Origin: Cellulomonas sp. Leaf395
GTDB lineage: Bacteria; Actinomycetota; Actinomycetes; Actinomycetales; Cellulomonadaceae
Direction: 5' to 3'
Length of the DNA: 64,000 nucleotides
Assembly (NCBI RefSeq): GCF_001424125.1
Contig: NZ_LMQI01000005.1
Coordinates: 1-64,000 of the forward strand
The notes beneath the pieces are model-generated. The model made no database searches. It had not been told where the DNA came from and saw only the letters and a list, made by a program, of their open reading frames with translations. This document shows positions 27,420 through 37,350 of the stretch, piece by piece (within the stretch, counting starts at the first letter, position 1; every line of letters starts with the position of its first letter). The translations under genes and the position numbers were made by a program.

Positions 27420-28127
27420 TCAGGGCGTCAGCCGCCGTCCGAGCGCGTCGTCGAGCGCGGCGACCTCGCCCTCGACGGTGAGGCGCTCGTCGGCGCGCGT
27501 GGTACGCCCCCAGAGCAGCAGGGCGAGCGCTTCGGAGGGGCCCGACACCGTCGCGGACGGACGGGTCGACCCGCCGAGCAGCCAGGAGCGCCCGGTGTCG
27601 TCCGCGACCAGCCCGACCGGCGCGGGCAGCGGCTCCATGCGCCCCATCCGCTCCTGACGCGGCTGCATGAAGGTGACCACCTCGTCGACGGTGTCGGCCC
27701 AGATCCTCGGTTCGACGCTCAGGTCCAGCCCGCCCGCCACGCGCAGGTCCCACAGGTGCACCAGCGTCTCGTGGGTCTGTCGGCGGTGCCAGAACGAGGC
27801 CGGGCCGTTCTCGGCGAGCGTCCACGCCACCGCGTCAGGCCCGAGCTCCGTGAGGGTGTCCCGCAGCTCTGCGGCGCAGCCGGCGTAGAGCTCCTCGAGC
27901 ACGAACGGACCGCGGCCCAGCGGCGTCTCCTGCCGGCGGCGCGCCTGCGCGGCCGCCCAGTGGTGGACGCGGGCCAGGTGCACGACGAGGTCCTTGACGC
28001 GCCAGCGGCCGCACCACGGCACGGGCGTGGTCGGGTCCACCAGCGGGATCGTGGCGAGGAAGTCGTGCTGCAGACCGCTGAGCACCGTGAGCAGGTCGGT
28101 CGGCGCATCGGCTCGGCCCGTCGTCAT
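27420..28127 (-). CDS. Maleylpyruvate isomerase / mycothiol-dependent DinB-like protein
   Basis: 235 residues with the four-helix DinB-type N-terminal domain: [18 protein letters not shown] carries a metal-ligand His, and [15 protein letters not shown] supplies the second histidine pair. A C-terminal domain ends in ALALLLWGR, typical of the actinobacterial TIGR03083-type proteins that use mycothiol. The true reaction is unknown. The ATG at 28127 was chosen over an upstream GTG/ATG in a proline-free extension because the homologous start region begins near there. It converges with the transglutaminase gene, 3 bases away. Confidence 0.75.
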   Translation of the reverse strand: MTTGRADAPTDLLTVLSGLQHDFLATIPLVDPTTPVPWCGRWRVKDLVVHLARVHHWAAAQARRRQETPLGRGPFVLEELYAGCAAELRDTLTELGPDAVAWTLAENGPASFWHRRQTHETLVHLWDLRVAGGLDLSVEPRIWADTVDEVVTFMQPRQERMGRMEPLPAPVGLVADDTGRSWLLGGSTRPSATVSGPSEALALLLWGRTTRADERLTVEGEVAALDDALGRRLTP

Positions 28128-28239
28128 GGGACCATGGTGCGATAGACCACCGACAGCCGACCAGGCCGTCACCGGTCACCGTACGTCGGGAAGGCGCCAG
28201 CACCTGCGCCGCCCGACTCCGACGCCAGGAGCAGTCCGC

Positions 28240-30120
28240 TTGTCCCCGATCCCGAGTGCAGCCGCCTCGTCGCGCATCCACCCCGCGGCCACGGCGCCCG
28301 AGCTGCTGCGCAACTTCTGCATCATCGCGCACATCGACCACGGCAAGTCCACGCTGGCCGACCGCATGCTCCAGCTCACCGGTGTCGTCGACTCGCGGGC
28401 GATGCGCGCGCAGTACCTCGACCGGATGGACATCGAGCGCGAGCGCGGGATCACGATCAAGTCGCAGGCCGTGCGCATGCCGTGGGGCGTGGAGGACAAG
28501 GCGTTCGCGCTGAACATGATCGACACCCCGGGGCACGTCGACTTCACGTACGAGGTGTCCCGCTCGTTGGCCGCCTGCGAGGGTGCCGTGCTGCTGGTGG
28601 ACGCCGCGCAGGGCATCGAGGCGCAGACGCTGGCCAACCTGTACCTGGCGCTCGAGAACGACCTGACGATCATCCCGGTGCTCAACAAGATCGACCTGCC
28701 GGCCGCGCAGCCCGAGAAGTACGCGGAGGAGCTGGCCAAGCTCATCGGCGGGGAGCCCGAGGACTGCCTGCGGGTGTCCGGCAAGACCGGCGCGGGCGTC
28801 GTGGAGCTGCTGGACAGGATCGTCGAGCTGGTCCCGCCGCCCACCGGAGACGCGAACGCCCCGGCGCGCGCGATGATCTTCGACTCCGTCTACGACACGT
28901 ACCGCGGAGTCGTCACCTACGTCCGCGTCATCGACGGCAACCTGAACCCGCGCGAGAAGATCGTCATGATGTCGACGCGCGCGACCCACGAGCTGCTCGA
29001 GATCGGCGTCATCTCCCCGGAGCCCGTGCCGACCAAGGGGCTGGGCGTCGGCGAGGTGGGCTACCTCATCACGGGCGTGAAGGACGTGCGCCAGTCGAAG
29101 GTCGGCGACACGGTCACCAACGCGAGCAAGCCCGCCGCCGCGGCCCTGGGCGGGTACTCCGACCCCAAGCCGATGGTCTTCTCGGGCCTCTACCCGATCG
29201 ACGGCACCGACTACCCGATCCTGCGCGACGCCCTCGACAAGCTGAAGCTCAACGACGCGGCGCTGAACTACGAGCCGGAGACGTCGGTCGCGCTCGGCTT
29301 CGGGTTCCGCGTGGGCTTCCTCGGTCTCCTGCACCTGGAGATCGTGCGCGAGCGCCTCGAGCGCGAGTTCGACCTCGACCTCATCTCGACCGCCCCGAAC
29401 GTCGTCTACGAGGTCACGCTCGAGGACAAGACGGTGGTCACGGTGACCAACCCGAGCGAGTTCCCCGCCGGCAAGATCGGCGACGTGAACGAGCCGATGG
29501 TCAAGGCGACCATCCTGTCCCCGAGCGAGTTCATCGGCGCGATCATGGAGCTCTGCCAGACCAAGCGCGGCGAGCTGCAGGGCATGGACTACCTGTCCGA
29601 GGACCGCGTCGAGCTGCGGTACGTGCTGCCGATGGCGGAGATCGTGTTCGACTTCTTCGACCAGCTGAAGTCCAAGACGCGCGGGTACGCCAGCCTCGAC
29701 TACGAGCGCATCGGCGACCAGGTGGCCGACCTGGTGAAGGTCGACATCCTGCTCCAGGGCGAGACGGTCGACGCGTTCAGCGCCATCGTGCACAAGGACA
29801 AGGCCTACGCGTACGGCGTCATGATGACCGCCAAGCTCAAGGACCTCATTCCGCGCCAGCAGTTCGAGGTGCCCATCCAGGCGGCCATCGGCGCCCGGAT
29901 CATCGCGCGCGAGACCATCCGTGCCATCCGCAAGGACGTCCTGGCCAAGTGCTACGGCGGCGACATCACCCGCAAGCGCAAGCTCCTGGAGAAGCAGAAG
30001 GAGGGCAAGAAGCGCATGAAGACGATCGGTCGGGTCGACGTGCCGCAGGAGGCCTTCATCGCCGCGCTGTCCAGCGAGCCCGCGGGATCGGCCGGCGGCA
30101 AGGACGCGAAGAAGAAGTGA
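28240..30120 (+). CDS. lepA: Elongation factor 4 (back-translocase LepA)
   Basis: 626 residues. GTPase motifs are HIDHGKST (G1), RGITIKSQ (G2), DTPGHVDF (G3) and NKIDLP (G4). The LepA-specific C-terminus ends in [24 protein letters not shown], written here as [13 protein letters not shown] and EGKKRMK. It acts on stalled ribosomes in translation. The start is TTG 28240, with AGGAG (28227-28231) eight bases upstream; earlier in-frame codons lie in the divergent gene's promoter. hemW overlaps its stop by four bases (GTGA), so the two are translated together. Confidence 0.97.
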   Translation: MSPIPSAAASSRIHPAATAPELLRNFCIIAHIDHGKSTLADRMLQLTGVVDSRAMRAQYLDRMDIERERGITIKSQAVRMPWGVEDKAFALNMIDTPGHVDFTYEVSRSLAACEGAVLLVDAAQGIEAQTLANLYLALENDLTIIPVLNKIDLPAAQPEKYAEELAKLIGGEPEDCLRVSGKTGAGVVELLDRIVELVPPPTGDANAPARAMIFDSVYDTYRGVVTYVRVIDGNLNPREKIVMMSTRATHELLEIGVISPEPVPTKGLGVGEVGYLITGVKDVRQSKVGDTVTNASKPAAAALGGYSDPKPMVFSGLYPIDGTDYPILRDALDKLKLNDAALNYEPETSVALGFGFRVGFLGLLHLEIVRERLEREFDLDLISTAPNVVYEVTLEDKTVVTVTNPSEFPAGKIGDVNEPMVKATILSPSEFIGAIMELCQTKRGELQGMDYLSEDRVELRYVLPMAEIVFDFFDQLKSKTRGYASLDYERIGDQVADLVKVDILLQGETVDAFSAIVHKDKAYAYGVMMTAKLKDLIPRQQFEVPIQAAIGARIIARETIRAIRKDVLAKCYGGDITRKRKLLEKQKEGKKRMKTIGRVDVPQEAFIAALSSEPAGSAGGKDAKKK

Positions 30121-31340
30121 GTCCCGCCCTCCCTGAGGGTGACCAGGCGCCGGACGACGGCCGCCTGCCGGCCTCCGTCGTCGCGGGGGCCGACGCGCGT
30201 GCGTTCGGCGTCTACCTGCACGTGCCGTTCTGCACGGTCCGCTGTGGGTACTGCGACTTCAACACCTACACGGCCACCGAGCTGGGCGGCGGCGCGAGCC
30301 AGCACGCCTACGCCGACACTGCGCTGCGCGAGATCGAGCTGGCCGCGTCGGTCGTGGCTGACCTCCCGCGCCGTCCGGTGAGCACGGTCTTCGTCGGAGG
30401 CGGAACGCCCACGGTCCTCGCGGTGCCGGACCTCGCGCGGATGCTCGGCGGCGTCCGCGACGCGTGGGGGCTCGTCGATGACGTCGAGGTCACCACCGAG
30501 GCGAACCCCGACTCGGTCACGCCGGAGTCGCTCGCCGCTCTCGCCGACGCCGGATTCACGCGTGTCTCGTTCGGGATGCAGTCCGCGGTGCCGCACGTCC
30601 TGGCGACGCTCGACCGCACCCACGACCCCCGACGCATCCCGGACGTCGTGCGATGGGCTCGCGAGGCCGGCCTCGCGGTGTCCCTCGATCTCATCTACGG
30701 CACCCCGGGGGAGTCCCTCGACGACTGGCGCGCCAGCGTCGAGTCCGCCCTCGCGACGGGTGTCGACCACGTGTCCGCGTACGCGCTCGTGGTCGAGGCG
30801 GGCACACGGATGGCCGTCCAGGTGCGCCGGGGCGAGCTCGAGCTGCCCGACGGTGACGACCAGGCCGCGAAGTACGAGCTGGCCGACGACCTGTTCGAGG
30901 CCGCCGGGCTCGGGTGGTACGAGGTGAGCAACTGGGCGCGCACTCCCGCCGACGCGTGCCGGCACAACCTCAGCTACTGGCGGGGCGACGACTGGTGGGG
31001 GATCGGTCCGGGTGCGCACAGCCACGTCGGCGGCGTGCGCTGGTGGAACGTCAAGCACCCCCGCGCGTACGCCGACCGGCTGGACCGGGGACTGAGCCCC
31101 GCCGCCGGCCGGGAGACCGTCACGGGCGACGGGGCCGTGCTCGAGCGCCTCATGCTCGGCGTCCGGTTGGCTGCAGGGATGCCGCTCGACGACCTGCCGG
31201 CGGACTCCCGTCGGTCGGTGGCCGGCCTCGTCGCGGACGGGCTCGTCGACGGGCACGCGGCCACGGGCGGGCGGCGGATCGTCCTGACTCGTCGCGGTCG
31301 GCTGCTCGCCGACGCGGTCGTGCGGACGTTGGTCAGCTGA
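30117..31340 (+). CDS. hemW: HemW-type radical SAM protein (coproporphyrinogen oxidase-like)
   Basis: 407 residues. [19 protein letters not shown] holds the radical SAM cluster cysteines 39, 43 and 46. [36 protein letters not shown] and YEVSNWA follow as in HemN/HemW. HemW proteins bind haem and act as chaperones, unlike true HemN, and the CxxxCxxC without the extra Cys of HemN fits this. The C-terminal HemN domain ends at VVRTLVS. GTG 30117 overlaps the lepA stop. Confidence 0.93.
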   Translation: MSPALPEGDQAPDDGRLPASVVAGADARAFGVYLHVPFCTVRCGYCDFNTYTATELGGGASQHAYADTALREIELAASVVADLPRRPVSTVFVGGGTPTVLAVPDLARMLGGVRDAWGLVDDVEVTTEANPDSVTPESLAALADAGFTRVSFGMQSAVPHVLATLDRTHDPRRIPDVVRWAREAGLAVSLDLIYGTPGESLDDWRASVESALATGVDHVSAYALVVEAGTRMAVQVRRGELELPDGDDQAAKYELADDLFEAAGLGWYEVSNWARTPADACRHNLSYWRGDDWWGIGPGAHSHVGGVRWWNVKHPRAYADRLDRGLSPAAGRETVTGDGAVLERLMLGVRLAAGMPLDDLPADSRRSVAGLVADGLVDGHAATGGRRIVLTRRGRLLADAVVRTLVS

Positions 31341-31347
31341 CCGCTCC

Positions 31348-31366
31348 CCGGGTGGGTATGACCCGG
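31348..31366. terminator. Weak hairpin after hemW
   Basis: CCGGGT, seven bases, ACCCGG lies between the convergent hemW and DUF4870 genes. A perfect palindrome GGTCAGCTGACC (31331-31342) overlaps the hemW stop just before it. Confidence 0.4.
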
Positions 31367-31427
31367 CACAGCGAGCCGCAACCTGCTCGTCGCGACACAG
31401 GCCGCGTCATGGCCCGCCGGGGTGCGG

Positions 31428-31808
31428 TCAGCGCACGAGCTCGAGGCTGAACGGGTAGCGGTAGGGGCCGCCGCGCTGGACGGCGACGGCTGCCAGGACG
31501 CTCAGGACGAGGCTGATGATGCTCACGGCGATGAAGCCGAGCCGGCCGACGAAGCCGATGACGGGGATCGAGCGGACGATCGCGCAGGCGACGAGCCCGA
31601 TCAGGACGGTCAGCTGGAAGTTCAGTGCGACCCGCGCCTCCTCGGCGGCCCCGCTCGCCTTCTCGCGGTTCACCAGCCAGATGACGAGTGCCGGCACCCA
31701 GCCGACGTAGAAGTACGCGAGGATCCCACCTAGGTGCGCAAGCATGCCCAGGGTCCGGGTCTGGTCCGCGCTGCTCGGCGGCGGGCTCTGCGGGTGCTCG
31801 TACGACAT
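31428..31808 (-). CDS. DUF4870 / Tic20-like small membrane protein
   Basis: 126 residues. A Pro/Ser-rich start (HPQSPPPSSADQT) is followed by three or four membrane helices (LGMLAHLGGILAYFYVGWVP, then VALNFQLTVLIGLVACAIV and IAVSIISLVLSVLAAVAV). This is the DUF4870 pattern. Function unknown. ATG 31808 has AGGAGC upstream on the minus strand, and a TAGGCT -10 lies at 31857-31852. Confidence 0.85.
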   Translation of the reverse strand: MSYEHPQSPPPSSADQTRTLGMLAHLGGILAYFYVGWVPALVIWLVNREKASGAAEEARVALNFQLTVLIGLVACAIVRSIPVIGFVGRLGFIAVSIISLVLSVLAAVAVQRGGPYRYPFSLELVR

Positions 31809-31985
31809 CGTGGCTGCTCCTCGTCCGGGCCGTCGACGTGACGGCAGGCGCAGCCTACCGACGGAGGAGGGGTCGCGTCGGCCATGGCGACGCACCTGTG
31901 ATCCTGCCGTTCCTTGACACACGACCGCCGCCCCAGGTTCGCTGCTCCGTGGGCGATGACCGCCCTGCGACCAGGGAGGCCACGC

Positions 31986-33104
31986 ATGAGCGAGAACCCC
32001 GGCGGTACGCCGCCGCCGCGCGACGACGACCCCGCGAAGCCGGTCACGCCGGGCGAAGCGCCCGACAGCGGTCCGACGGAGCCGCCGACCGCGCCGGACC
32101 CGGCCGAGCCGCCCTCGCCGGACGCACCACCCGTCCCGCCGGCTCCCACGGCGCCGCCCGCTCCTCCGCCGCCGCCTCCATATGGCCAGCCGCCCGCGGG
32201 GCCGCCGCCGACCCCCTCGTACGGGCAGCCGCCGGCCGGATCCCCCTACGGGCAGCCACCCGCCGGCTCATCGCCCTACGGCCAGCCCGCTCCGGGCGGC
32301 TACCCGCCGCCCGCTCCCGGCTACGGTCAGGCCCCTCCCGGCTACGGCCAGGCCCCTCCCGGCTACGGCCAGGCCCCTGGCGCCTACCCGCCGCCGGTCG
32401 GCGGCTACGGCCCGCCGGTGCAGGCGTCCCCGATCGGTGAGGCGTACTCCTACGGCTGGAAGAAGTTCACGCAGCACGGGGGCCTGTTCATCGGTGCCGC
32501 GCTCGTGTGGTTCGTCGCCGCTGCCATCGTCCTGCTCATCGTCGGGCTGGTCTTCGGCGGTTTCGGAGCACTCCTCGACCCCGACGGCGACGGGATGCGG
32601 TCGATCTTCAGCATCGCGCTCTCGTTCGGAGCCATCATCCTCTCTGCGGCGACCTTCCTGATCGGCTACCTGATCCAGGCGGCATTCATCCGCGCCGCGC
32701 TCGACGTGACCGAAGGCCGACAGCTCTCCTTCGGGGACTTCTTCACGTTCAGGGACCCGGGTCCGATCCTGCTCACCGCCCTGCTGCTCTCGGGGATCAA
32801 CCTCGTCCTGAACATCGTCCCGGTGTTCGGCGGTCTGCTCTCCGTCGTGGCCGGCTTCCTGCTGCTGTTCACCTTCTGGTTCGTCATCGACAAGCACCTG
32901 AGCCCGGTCGACGCCATCAAGGCCAGCTACCAGCTCGTCACGGCGAACCTGTCGACGACGCTCCTGTTCTACCTGCTGACGGCGGTCGTCCTCGTCGCGG
33001 GTGCCCTCCTGTGCGGCATCGGGCTGCTCGTCGCGGTCCCCGTCGCGCTCCTCGCGACGGCGTTCCTGTTCAAGCGGCTGCTGGGCGACCCGATCGCGGC
33101 CTGA
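31986..33104 (+). CDS. Proline-rich multi-pass membrane protein
   Basis: 372 residues. The first ~150 residues are a Pro/Gly/Tyr/Gln-rich cytoplasmic tail with repeated YGQPPAG and GYGQAPP units. Then come about five or six membrane helices (LFIGAALVWFVAAAIVLLIV, IALSFGAIILSAATFLIG, LLLSGINLVLNIVPVFGG and others). The layout resembles DUF975-like or glycerophosphoryl-diester-type membrane proteins of actinobacteria, but I cannot name the family. ATG 31986 follows GGGAGG. It diverges from the DUF4870 gene across 177 bases; TTGACA at 31914-31919 could be its -35. Confidence 0.75.
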   Translation: MSENPGGTPPPRDDDPAKPVTPGEAPDSGPTEPPTAPDPAEPPSPDAPPVPPAPTAPPAPPPPPPYGQPPAGPPPTPSYGQPPAGSPYGQPPAGSSPYGQPAPGGYPPPAPGYGQAPPGYGQAPPGYGQAPGAYPPPVGGYGPPVQASPIGEAYSYGWKKFTQHGGLFIGAALVWFVAAAIVLLIVGLVFGGFGALLDPDGDGMRSIFSIALSFGAIILSAATFLIGYLIQAAFIRAALDVTEGRQLSFGDFFTFRDPGPILLTALLLSGINLVLNIVPVFGGLLSVVAGFLLLFTFWFVIDKHLSPVDAIKASYQLVTANLSTTLLFYLLTAVVLVAGALLCGIGLLVAVPVALLATAFLFKRLLGDPIAA

Positions 33105-33149
33105 TCCCGGGGTGGGGTGCCCGGTCGCGTCCTCGGCGGCCGGGCACCG

Positions 33150-34007
33150 TCACGCGGTGACGAAGTCGATGAGCTCCTCGACGCGGCCGAGCAGGCTCGG
33201 CTCGAGGTCGGCGTAGCTGCGCACCGAGCGCAGGATGCGCTGCCAGGCGCGGGCGACGTCCGCCTGCTCGTCGGCGGGCCAGCCGAGCTCGCGCAGGATC
33301 CCGCGCTTCCACTCGGTGCCACGCTCGATGACGGGCCACGCGTCGAGCCCGATCCGCTCGGGCCGGACGGCCTGCCACACGTCCACGTACGGGTGACCGA
33401 GCACCAGAACCGATCCGGCCGGTGTCCCGCGGACGGCCTCGGCGGCGATCCGGCTCTCCTTGGACCCGGTGACGAGGTGGTCCACGAGCACGCCGACGCG
33501 TCGCCCGGGGCCGGGTGCGAAGTCGCGGAGGGCGTCCTGCAGGTTGTCGACGCCGTCCAGCAGCTCGACGATGACGCCCTCGAGCCGCAGGTCGTCGCCC
33601 CAGACCTTCTCCACCAGCTCGGCGTCGTGCTTGCCCTCGACCCAGATCCGGCTGCCGCGGGCCACCCGTGCGCGGGCGTCGTGCACCGCGACCGATCCCG
33701 ACGCGGTGCGGGTGGGCCGGGCGGGCGCCGGGGTGCGCCCGGGCGCGGTCAGAGCCACGGGTTCGCCGTCGAGCCAGAAACCACGGCCCAGCGGGAAGGT
33801 GCGGGTCCGGCCGCGCCGGTCCTCGAGCACCACCACGTGCTGGCCCCCGGACTTCTCGACGCGGACGACGGCGCCGACCCACCCGGTGGTGACCTCCTCG
33901 ACGACGAGGCCGGTCTCGGCGGGCTGCGGGCGGCTGGTGCGGGTGGGTCGGTGGTGCGTCGAGGCGGAGCCTCCGAGCACGTCCGAGCCGTAGCGGTCGT
34001 CGTTCAC
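33150..34007 (-). CDS. DUF3097 family protein
   Basis: 285 residues, matching the DUF3097 family common in actinobacteria. An N-terminal beta domain (VGAVVRVEKSGGQHVVVLED, RTFPLGRGFWLDGEPV) is followed by RIWVEGKHDAELVEKVWGDD and VGVLVDHLVTGSKESRIA. The VEGKHDA and LVDHL pieces are spaced like the acidic sites of Toprim nucleases, so a nucleic-acid role is possible; this is inference. GTG 34007 has TAGGCT six bases upstream (34019-34014, leaderless). It lies back to back with hrcA. Confidence 0.85.
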   Translation of the reverse strand: MNDDRYGSDVLGGSASTHHRPTRTSRPQPAETGLVVEEVTTGWVGAVVRVEKSGGQHVVVLEDRRGRTRTFPLGRGFWLDGEPVALTAPGRTPAPARPTRTASGSVAVHDARARVARGSRIWVEGKHDAELVEKVWGDDLRLEGVIVELLDGVDNLQDALRDFAPGPGRRVGVLVDHLVTGSKESRIAAEAVRGTPAGSVLVLGHPYVDVWQAVRPERIGLDAWPVIERGTEWKRGILRELGWPADEQADVARAWQRILRSVRSYADLEPSLLGRVEELIDFVTA

Positions 34008-34090
34008 CCGGGCAGCCTAGGGGCGCGGTCCACGGCAGGGCTCGAGGCGCGCGGCCGTCGCCCGCGTCGGCCGCGGCGCGCGGCGTAGCA

Positions 34091-34117
34091 TTGGCACTCG
34101 TGCGCGGCGAGTGCCAC
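34091..34117. promoter_or_regulatory. CIRCE element upstream of hrcA
   Basis: TTGGCACTC, nine bases, GAGTGCCAC is the HrcA binding site with one change per arm from the TTAGCACTC consensus; the two changes are complementary. A TAGCAT -10 (34086-34091) overlaps its left arm. HrcA should thus repress its own operon with dnaJ. Confidence 0.9.
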
Positions 34118-34185
34118 CCCGCGACACAGGCAGACACGGGCCGGCCGCGGCCTGCCGGGCCGGCGAGGACGACGAGGGAGGCGAC

Positions 34186-35208
34186 ATGAGCGAGGACAGA
34201 CGGCTGGACGTGCTGCGCGCGATCGTCGAGGACTACGTCGCCACCAAGGAACCGGTCGGGTCGCGCGCACTCGTCGAGCGGCACTCGCTCGGCGTCTCGC
34301 CCGCGACCATCCGCAACGACATGGCGGCGCTCGAGGAAGGCGGCTACATCGCGCAGCCGCACACGTCCGCGGGTCGCGTCCCGACGGACAAGGGCTACCG
34401 GCTGTTCGTCGACCAGCTCTCGACCGTCAAGCCGCTGTCCAGCCCGGAGCGTCGCGCCATCGGCACGTTCCTGGAGACCGCGCAGGACCTCGACGACGTC
34501 GTGGACCGCGCGGTCCGGCTCATCGCCCAGCTGACGCACCAGGTCGCGGTCGTGCAGTACCCCTCGCTGCGGCGCTCGGCGCTGCGGCACGTGGAGCTCG
34601 TGCCGGTCGGCATGCGGCACCTGCTCGTCGTGCTCATCACGGACACCGGGCGCGTCGAGCAGCGGACCCTCGAGCTCGGCGCCGACCTCGACGAGTCCGT
34701 CGTCGCTCGGCTGCGCACCCGGCTCAACGTCAGTGCCGCCGGTCGTCGCCTCTCCGAGCTGCCCTTGGCGCTCGGTGAGCTGGCCGAGGGCTTCGCCCCG
34801 GCGGACAAGACCCTGGTCAACGCGGTGGTCGCCGTCGTCGAGGAGACGCTCGCGCAGGAGAGCGAGGAGCGCGTCGTGCTCGCCGGCACGGCCAATCTCG
34901 CGCGGGTGGGCAGCTCGGACGTGCGGTCCATCGGCCCCGTCCTGGAGGCGCTCGAGGAGCAGGTCGTTCTCCTGCGCCTGTTCTCGGAGATGGCCGAGGA
35001 CTCCGCGGCCGTGGCGGTCCGCATCGGCCGGGAGACCCAGCACGACGGGCTCATCGAGACGAGCTTCGTGACCACCGGCTACGGCGACGAGGGTGGCGGG
35101 TCGGTCGCGCGCATCGGCTCGATCGGCCCGCTGCGCATGGACTACCCCGGCACCATGTCCGCGGTCCGCGCGGTTGCCCGGTACCTGACCCGGATCCTGG
35201 CGCAATGA
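34186..35208 (+). CDS. hrcA: Heat-inducible transcription repressor HrcA
   Basis: 340 residues. The N-terminal winged helix ([42 protein letters not shown] in parts) is followed by the GAF-like HrcA domain with [15 protein letters not shown] [13 protein letters not shown] and the C-terminal [19 protein letters not shown]. It represses heat-shock genes through CIRCE, one copy of which lies 69 bases upstream. ATG 34186 has GGGAGG upstream. dnaJ follows after 100 bases and is probably in the same operon. Confidence 0.95.
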   Translation: MSEDRRLDVLRAIVEDYVATKEPVGSRALVERHSLGVSPATIRNDMAALEEGGYIAQPHTSAGRVPTDKGYRLFVDQLSTVKPLSSPERRAIGTFLETAQDLDDVVDRAVRLIAQLTHQVAVVQYPSLRRSALRHVELVPVGMRHLLVVLITDTGRVEQRTLELGADLDESVVARLRTRLNVSAAGRRLSELPLALGELAEGFAPADKTLVNAVVAVVEETLAQESEERVVLAGTANLARVGSSDVRSIGPVLEALEEQVVLLRLFSEMAEDSAAVAVRIGRETQHDGLIETSFVTTGYGDEGGGSVARIGSIGPLRMDYPGTMSAVRAVARYLTRILAQ

Positions 35209-35308
35209 CAGGTGCACCGGTCGTCGCGGCCCCTCCCAGAAACACCACCAGAAGCACCACCACCGCAATCACCACCTTGATCAACGCTGGAAGCGAGCCG
35301 AACCTCAC

Positions 35309-36436
35309 GTGACCGACTACTACGAGATCCTCGGCGTGCCGCGCGACGCGAGCCCCGAGCAGATCAAGAAGGCGTACCGCAAGCTCGCGCGCGAGCACCA
35401 CCCCGACGTGGCGGGGACGGACGCCGGTTCGGAGGACACGTTCAAGGACGTCTCCCGCGCCTACGACGTGCTGGGCAACCCCGAGAAGCGCCGCGCGTAC
35501 GACCTGGGCGGCGACCCGTCGTCCCCGGGCGGCGGCATGGGCGGCGGGTTCGGTTTCCAGGACATCTTCGAGACGTTCTTCGGTGCCGCGACCGGCGCCG
35601 CCGCGCAGCGTGGCCCCATCCCGCGCGCGCGTCGTGGGCAGGACGCCCTCGTACGGCTCGACCTCGACCTCGCGGACGTGACGTTCGGCGTGCACAAGGA
35701 CGTCCCGGTGGACACCGCGGTCGTCTGCCCGACCTGCAGCGGCTCGTGCTGCCGACCGGGCACGTCGCCGCGTACCTGCGAGGTGTGTGGCGGTCGCGGC
35801 TCCGTCCAGCGTGTCGCCCGGTCGTTCCTCGGCCAGGTCATGACGACGCAGCCGTGCGCGGCGTGCCACGGGTTCGGCACGGTCATCCCCGAGCCGTGCA
35901 CCGAGTGCTCCGGCGAGGGCCGGGTGCGCTCGCGGCGCACCCTGAGCGTGGACGTGCCCGCCGGCGTCGACACGGGGACCCGGATCAAGCTCACCGGCCA
36001 GGGCGAGGTCGGCCCCGCCGGCGGCCCCGCGGGCGACGTCTACCTCGAGGTCCGCGAGCGCAAGCACGACACGTTCGTGCGCCGCGGTGACGACCTGCAC
36101 GCCACGCTCGAGGTGCCCATGACGGCGGCGGCCCTCGGCACGGTGCTCATGCTCGACACGCTCGACGGCCCGCGCGAGGTCGACCTGCGGCCCGGCACTC
36201 AGCCGTCCCAGATCGTGTCGATCAAGGGGCTCGGCGTCGGCCACCTGCACGCCGCCGGCCGAGGCGACCTGCACGTCCACGTCGAGGTGCACGTCCCGAC
36301 CGCGATGGACGACCAGCAGGCGGAGCTGCTGCGCCGGCTGGCCGCGCTGCGCGGCGAGGAGCGTCCGGAGGCGCGGCTGGCCGCGTCCAGCTCGGGCGTG
36401 TTCGCCAAGCTGCGCGACAAGCTCTCGGGTCGCTGA
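35309..36436 (+). CDS. dnaJ: Chaperone DnaJ (second, hrcA-linked Hsp40)
   Basis: 375 residues. J domain 1-70 with the HPD tripeptide (AREHHPDVAG), a Gly-rich FGF linker, and four zinc motifs: CPTCSGSC, CEVCGGRG, CAACHGFG and CTECSGEG. The first has Cys where Gly usually stands in its last position, which is unusual but keeps the zinc cysteines. The C-terminal client-binding domains follow. It works with DnaK in protein folding. Start GTG 35309 has only a weak GGAAG about 15 bases upstream. Confidence 0.94.
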   Translation: MTDYYEILGVPRDASPEQIKKAYRKLAREHHPDVAGTDAGSEDTFKDVSRAYDVLGNPEKRRAYDLGGDPSSPGGGMGGGFGFQDIFETFFGAATGAAAQRGPIPRARRGQDALVRLDLDLADVTFGVHKDVPVDTAVVCPTCSGSCCRPGTSPRTCEVCGGRGSVQRVARSFLGQVMTTQPCAACHGFGTVIPEPCTECSGEGRVRSRRTLSVDVPAGVDTGTRIKLTGQGEVGPAGGPAGDVYLEVRERKHDTFVRRGDDLHATLEVPMTAAALGTVLMLDTLDGPREVDLRPGTQPSQIVSIKGLGVGHLHAAGRGDLHVHVEVHVPTAMDDQQAELLRRLAALRGEERPEARLAASSSGVFAKLRDKLSGR

Positions 36437-36467
36437 GCGTGACCGTGCCGACGGTGCCGACAGGGAC

Positions 36468-37226
36468 ATGAGCGCGCCCGTCTTCCTCGCCGAGCCCGGC
36501 ACGCTCGACGGCGTCACCGAGGGTGCCACCTACCTCCTCGACGGCACCGAGGGCCGGCACGCGGGCGTGGTGCAGCGCCGCGGCCCCGGCGAGCGGGTCG
36601 ATGTCGTCGACGGTGCCGGCGTGCGCCTGCTCGGGGTGGTCGGTGCGGTGTCGGTCGACGGTGTCCTCGTGCACGTGCAGGGACGGGTCGTGGAGCCGGC
36701 CCCCGCGGTCGCGCTGGTGCTCGTGCAGGCGCTGGCCAAGGGTGACCGGGACGAGATGGCGATCGAGGCCGCCACCGAGGTGGGCGTCGACGCGGTGGTG
36801 CCGTGGCAAGCGGAGCGGTCGATCGTGGTGTGGCGCGGCGAGCGTGCGGCCAAGAGCCGCGCACGCTGGCTGGGGACCGTGCGGGCGGCGGCCAAGCAGT
36901 CGCGCCGGGCACGGGTGCCGGCGGTCGAGGTCGCGCTGGACGCCCGAGGGCTGGTCGAGCGGGTCCGCGCCGTCGTGGCCGCGGGGGGCGCCGCGCTCGT
37001 GCTGCACGAGGACGCGAGCGAACCGCTCGCGTCGGCAGGCCTGCCCGAGGTGGGCGAGTGCCTGGTCGTCGTCGGTCCCGAGGGCGGGATCGGCGAGGGT
37101 GAGCTGGGCCGGCTCGTGGAGGCAGGGGCGCGTGCCGTGCGCCTCGGCCCGCACGTGCTGCGCACGTCGACCGCGGGGCCGGTCGCGCTCGCGATGCTGG
37201 CCGAGCGACTGGGCCGCTGGGCCTGA
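36468..37226 (+). CDS. rsmE: 16S rRNA (uracil-1498-N3)-methyltransferase
   Basis: 252 residues of the SPOUT class. The N-terminal PUA-like part (TEGRHAGVVQRRGPGERVDVVDG in pieces) precedes the knotted domain: LVQALAKGDRDEMAIEAATEVGVDAVVPW in parts, RAAAKQSRRARVP, LVVVGPEGGIGEGEL and VRLGPHVLRTSTAGPVAL. It methylates U1498 in the 30S decoding region. It lies 31 bases after dnaJ, the common bacterial arrangement. Confidence 0.94.
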   Translation: MSAPVFLAEPGTLDGVTEGATYLLDGTEGRHAGVVQRRGPGERVDVVDGAGVRLLGVVGAVSVDGVLVHVQGRVVEPAPAVALVLVQALAKGDRDEMAIEAATEVGVDAVVPWQAERSIVVWRGERAAKSRARWLGTVRAAAKQSRRARVPAVEVALDARGLVERVRAVVAAGGAALVLHEDASEPLASAGLPEVGECLVVVGPEGGIGEGELGRLVEAGARAVRLGPHVLRTSTAGPVALAMLAERLGRWA

Positions 37227-37350
37227 TCCGCCGGTCCCCGGAAAGCCGTGGGGAATGCGGTGGGAGCCGCCTCGTAGACTGAGGACGTCTTTCCGTACCG
37301 GCACCTCGAACGCACACCGACCTAAGGAGCGCACGGCGCACGCCGAGCAC

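Noticed and set aside
23950..28127. Classical toxin-antitoxin locus around the PemK-like gene
   Set aside because: No small antitoxin gene is found on either side of the PemK-like gene on the same strand.
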